NCBI GenBank assembly: GCA_948946035.1
Contig: CARBKU010000101.1
Span: 1-5,473, forward strand
Direction of reading: 5' to 3'
Source: an uncultured Clostridia bacterium
GTDB lineage: Bacteria > Bacillota > Clostridia > TANB77 > CAG-508
Length of the DNA: 5,473 nt
Below, piece by piece: positions 5,461-5,473 of this stretch. The notes beneath the pieces are model-generated. The model was not told where the DNA came from. It did not search any database and saw nothing but the letters and a program-made list of their open reading frames with translations. Every line of letters begins with the position of its first letter. The first letter of the stretch is position 1. The position numbers were made by a program, and so were the translations under genes.

Positions 5461-5473
5461 TATCTCTATAAAA

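Overview
The window is very AT-rich and every supported gene lies on the + strand. Genes are tightly packed, with Shine-Dalgarno (SD) motifs of the AGGAGG type, ATA/AGA/TTA-heavy codon use, and only TAA or TAG stops. Trp codons are TGG, so the standard bacterial code fits. Together with a membrane diadenylate cyclase of the CdaA type and a pyrimidine-nucleoside phosphorylase close to the Bacillus/Geobacillus type, this points to a low-GC Firmicute, most likely a clostridial (possibly gut-associated, uncultured) lineage. The organism assignment is inference; no rRNA or other taxonomic marker is present.

Layout. (1) 1-1308: a near-consensus sigma-A promoter (90-118) drives a small prepilin-like membrane protein (156-665). 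It is followed 16 bases later by rnhB, RNase HII (682-1308). (2) 1325-2668: pyrimidine-nucleoside phosphorylase, again 16 bases downstream, so 156-2668 looks like one three-gene transcription unit. (3) 2652-3821: a second strong promoter with an extended -10 overlaps the 3' end of the phosphorylase gene. It leads into a 47-residue single-span membrane peptide (2721-2864), then cdaA, the c-di-AMP synthase (2877-3821). (4) 3822-3941: an intergenic region dominated by a long near-perfect inverted repeat (3846-3918) with no U tract. (5) 3942-4682: truA, tRNA pseudouridine synthase. (6) 4763-5335: a membrane protein whose N-terminal part resembles the small YbeC/DUF2651-like proteins, fused to an Asn/Cys-rich tail. 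An intrinsic terminator follows (5361-5397). (7) 5398-5473: AT-rich intergenic DNA with a weak candidate promoter pointing out of the window.

The genes do not form one pathway. RNase HII (ribonucleotide removal from DNA), nucleoside phosphorolysis, c-di-AMP synthesis and tRNA modification are housekeeping functions packed together. The less ordinary parts are the lone prepilin-like protein, the peptide ahead of cdaA, the absence of cdaR/glmM after cdaA, the long hairpin between cdaA and truA, and the Asn/Cys-rich membrane protein. I see no phage, IS, CRISPR, tRNA or rRNA, and no clear evidence of a complete novel multi-gene system.
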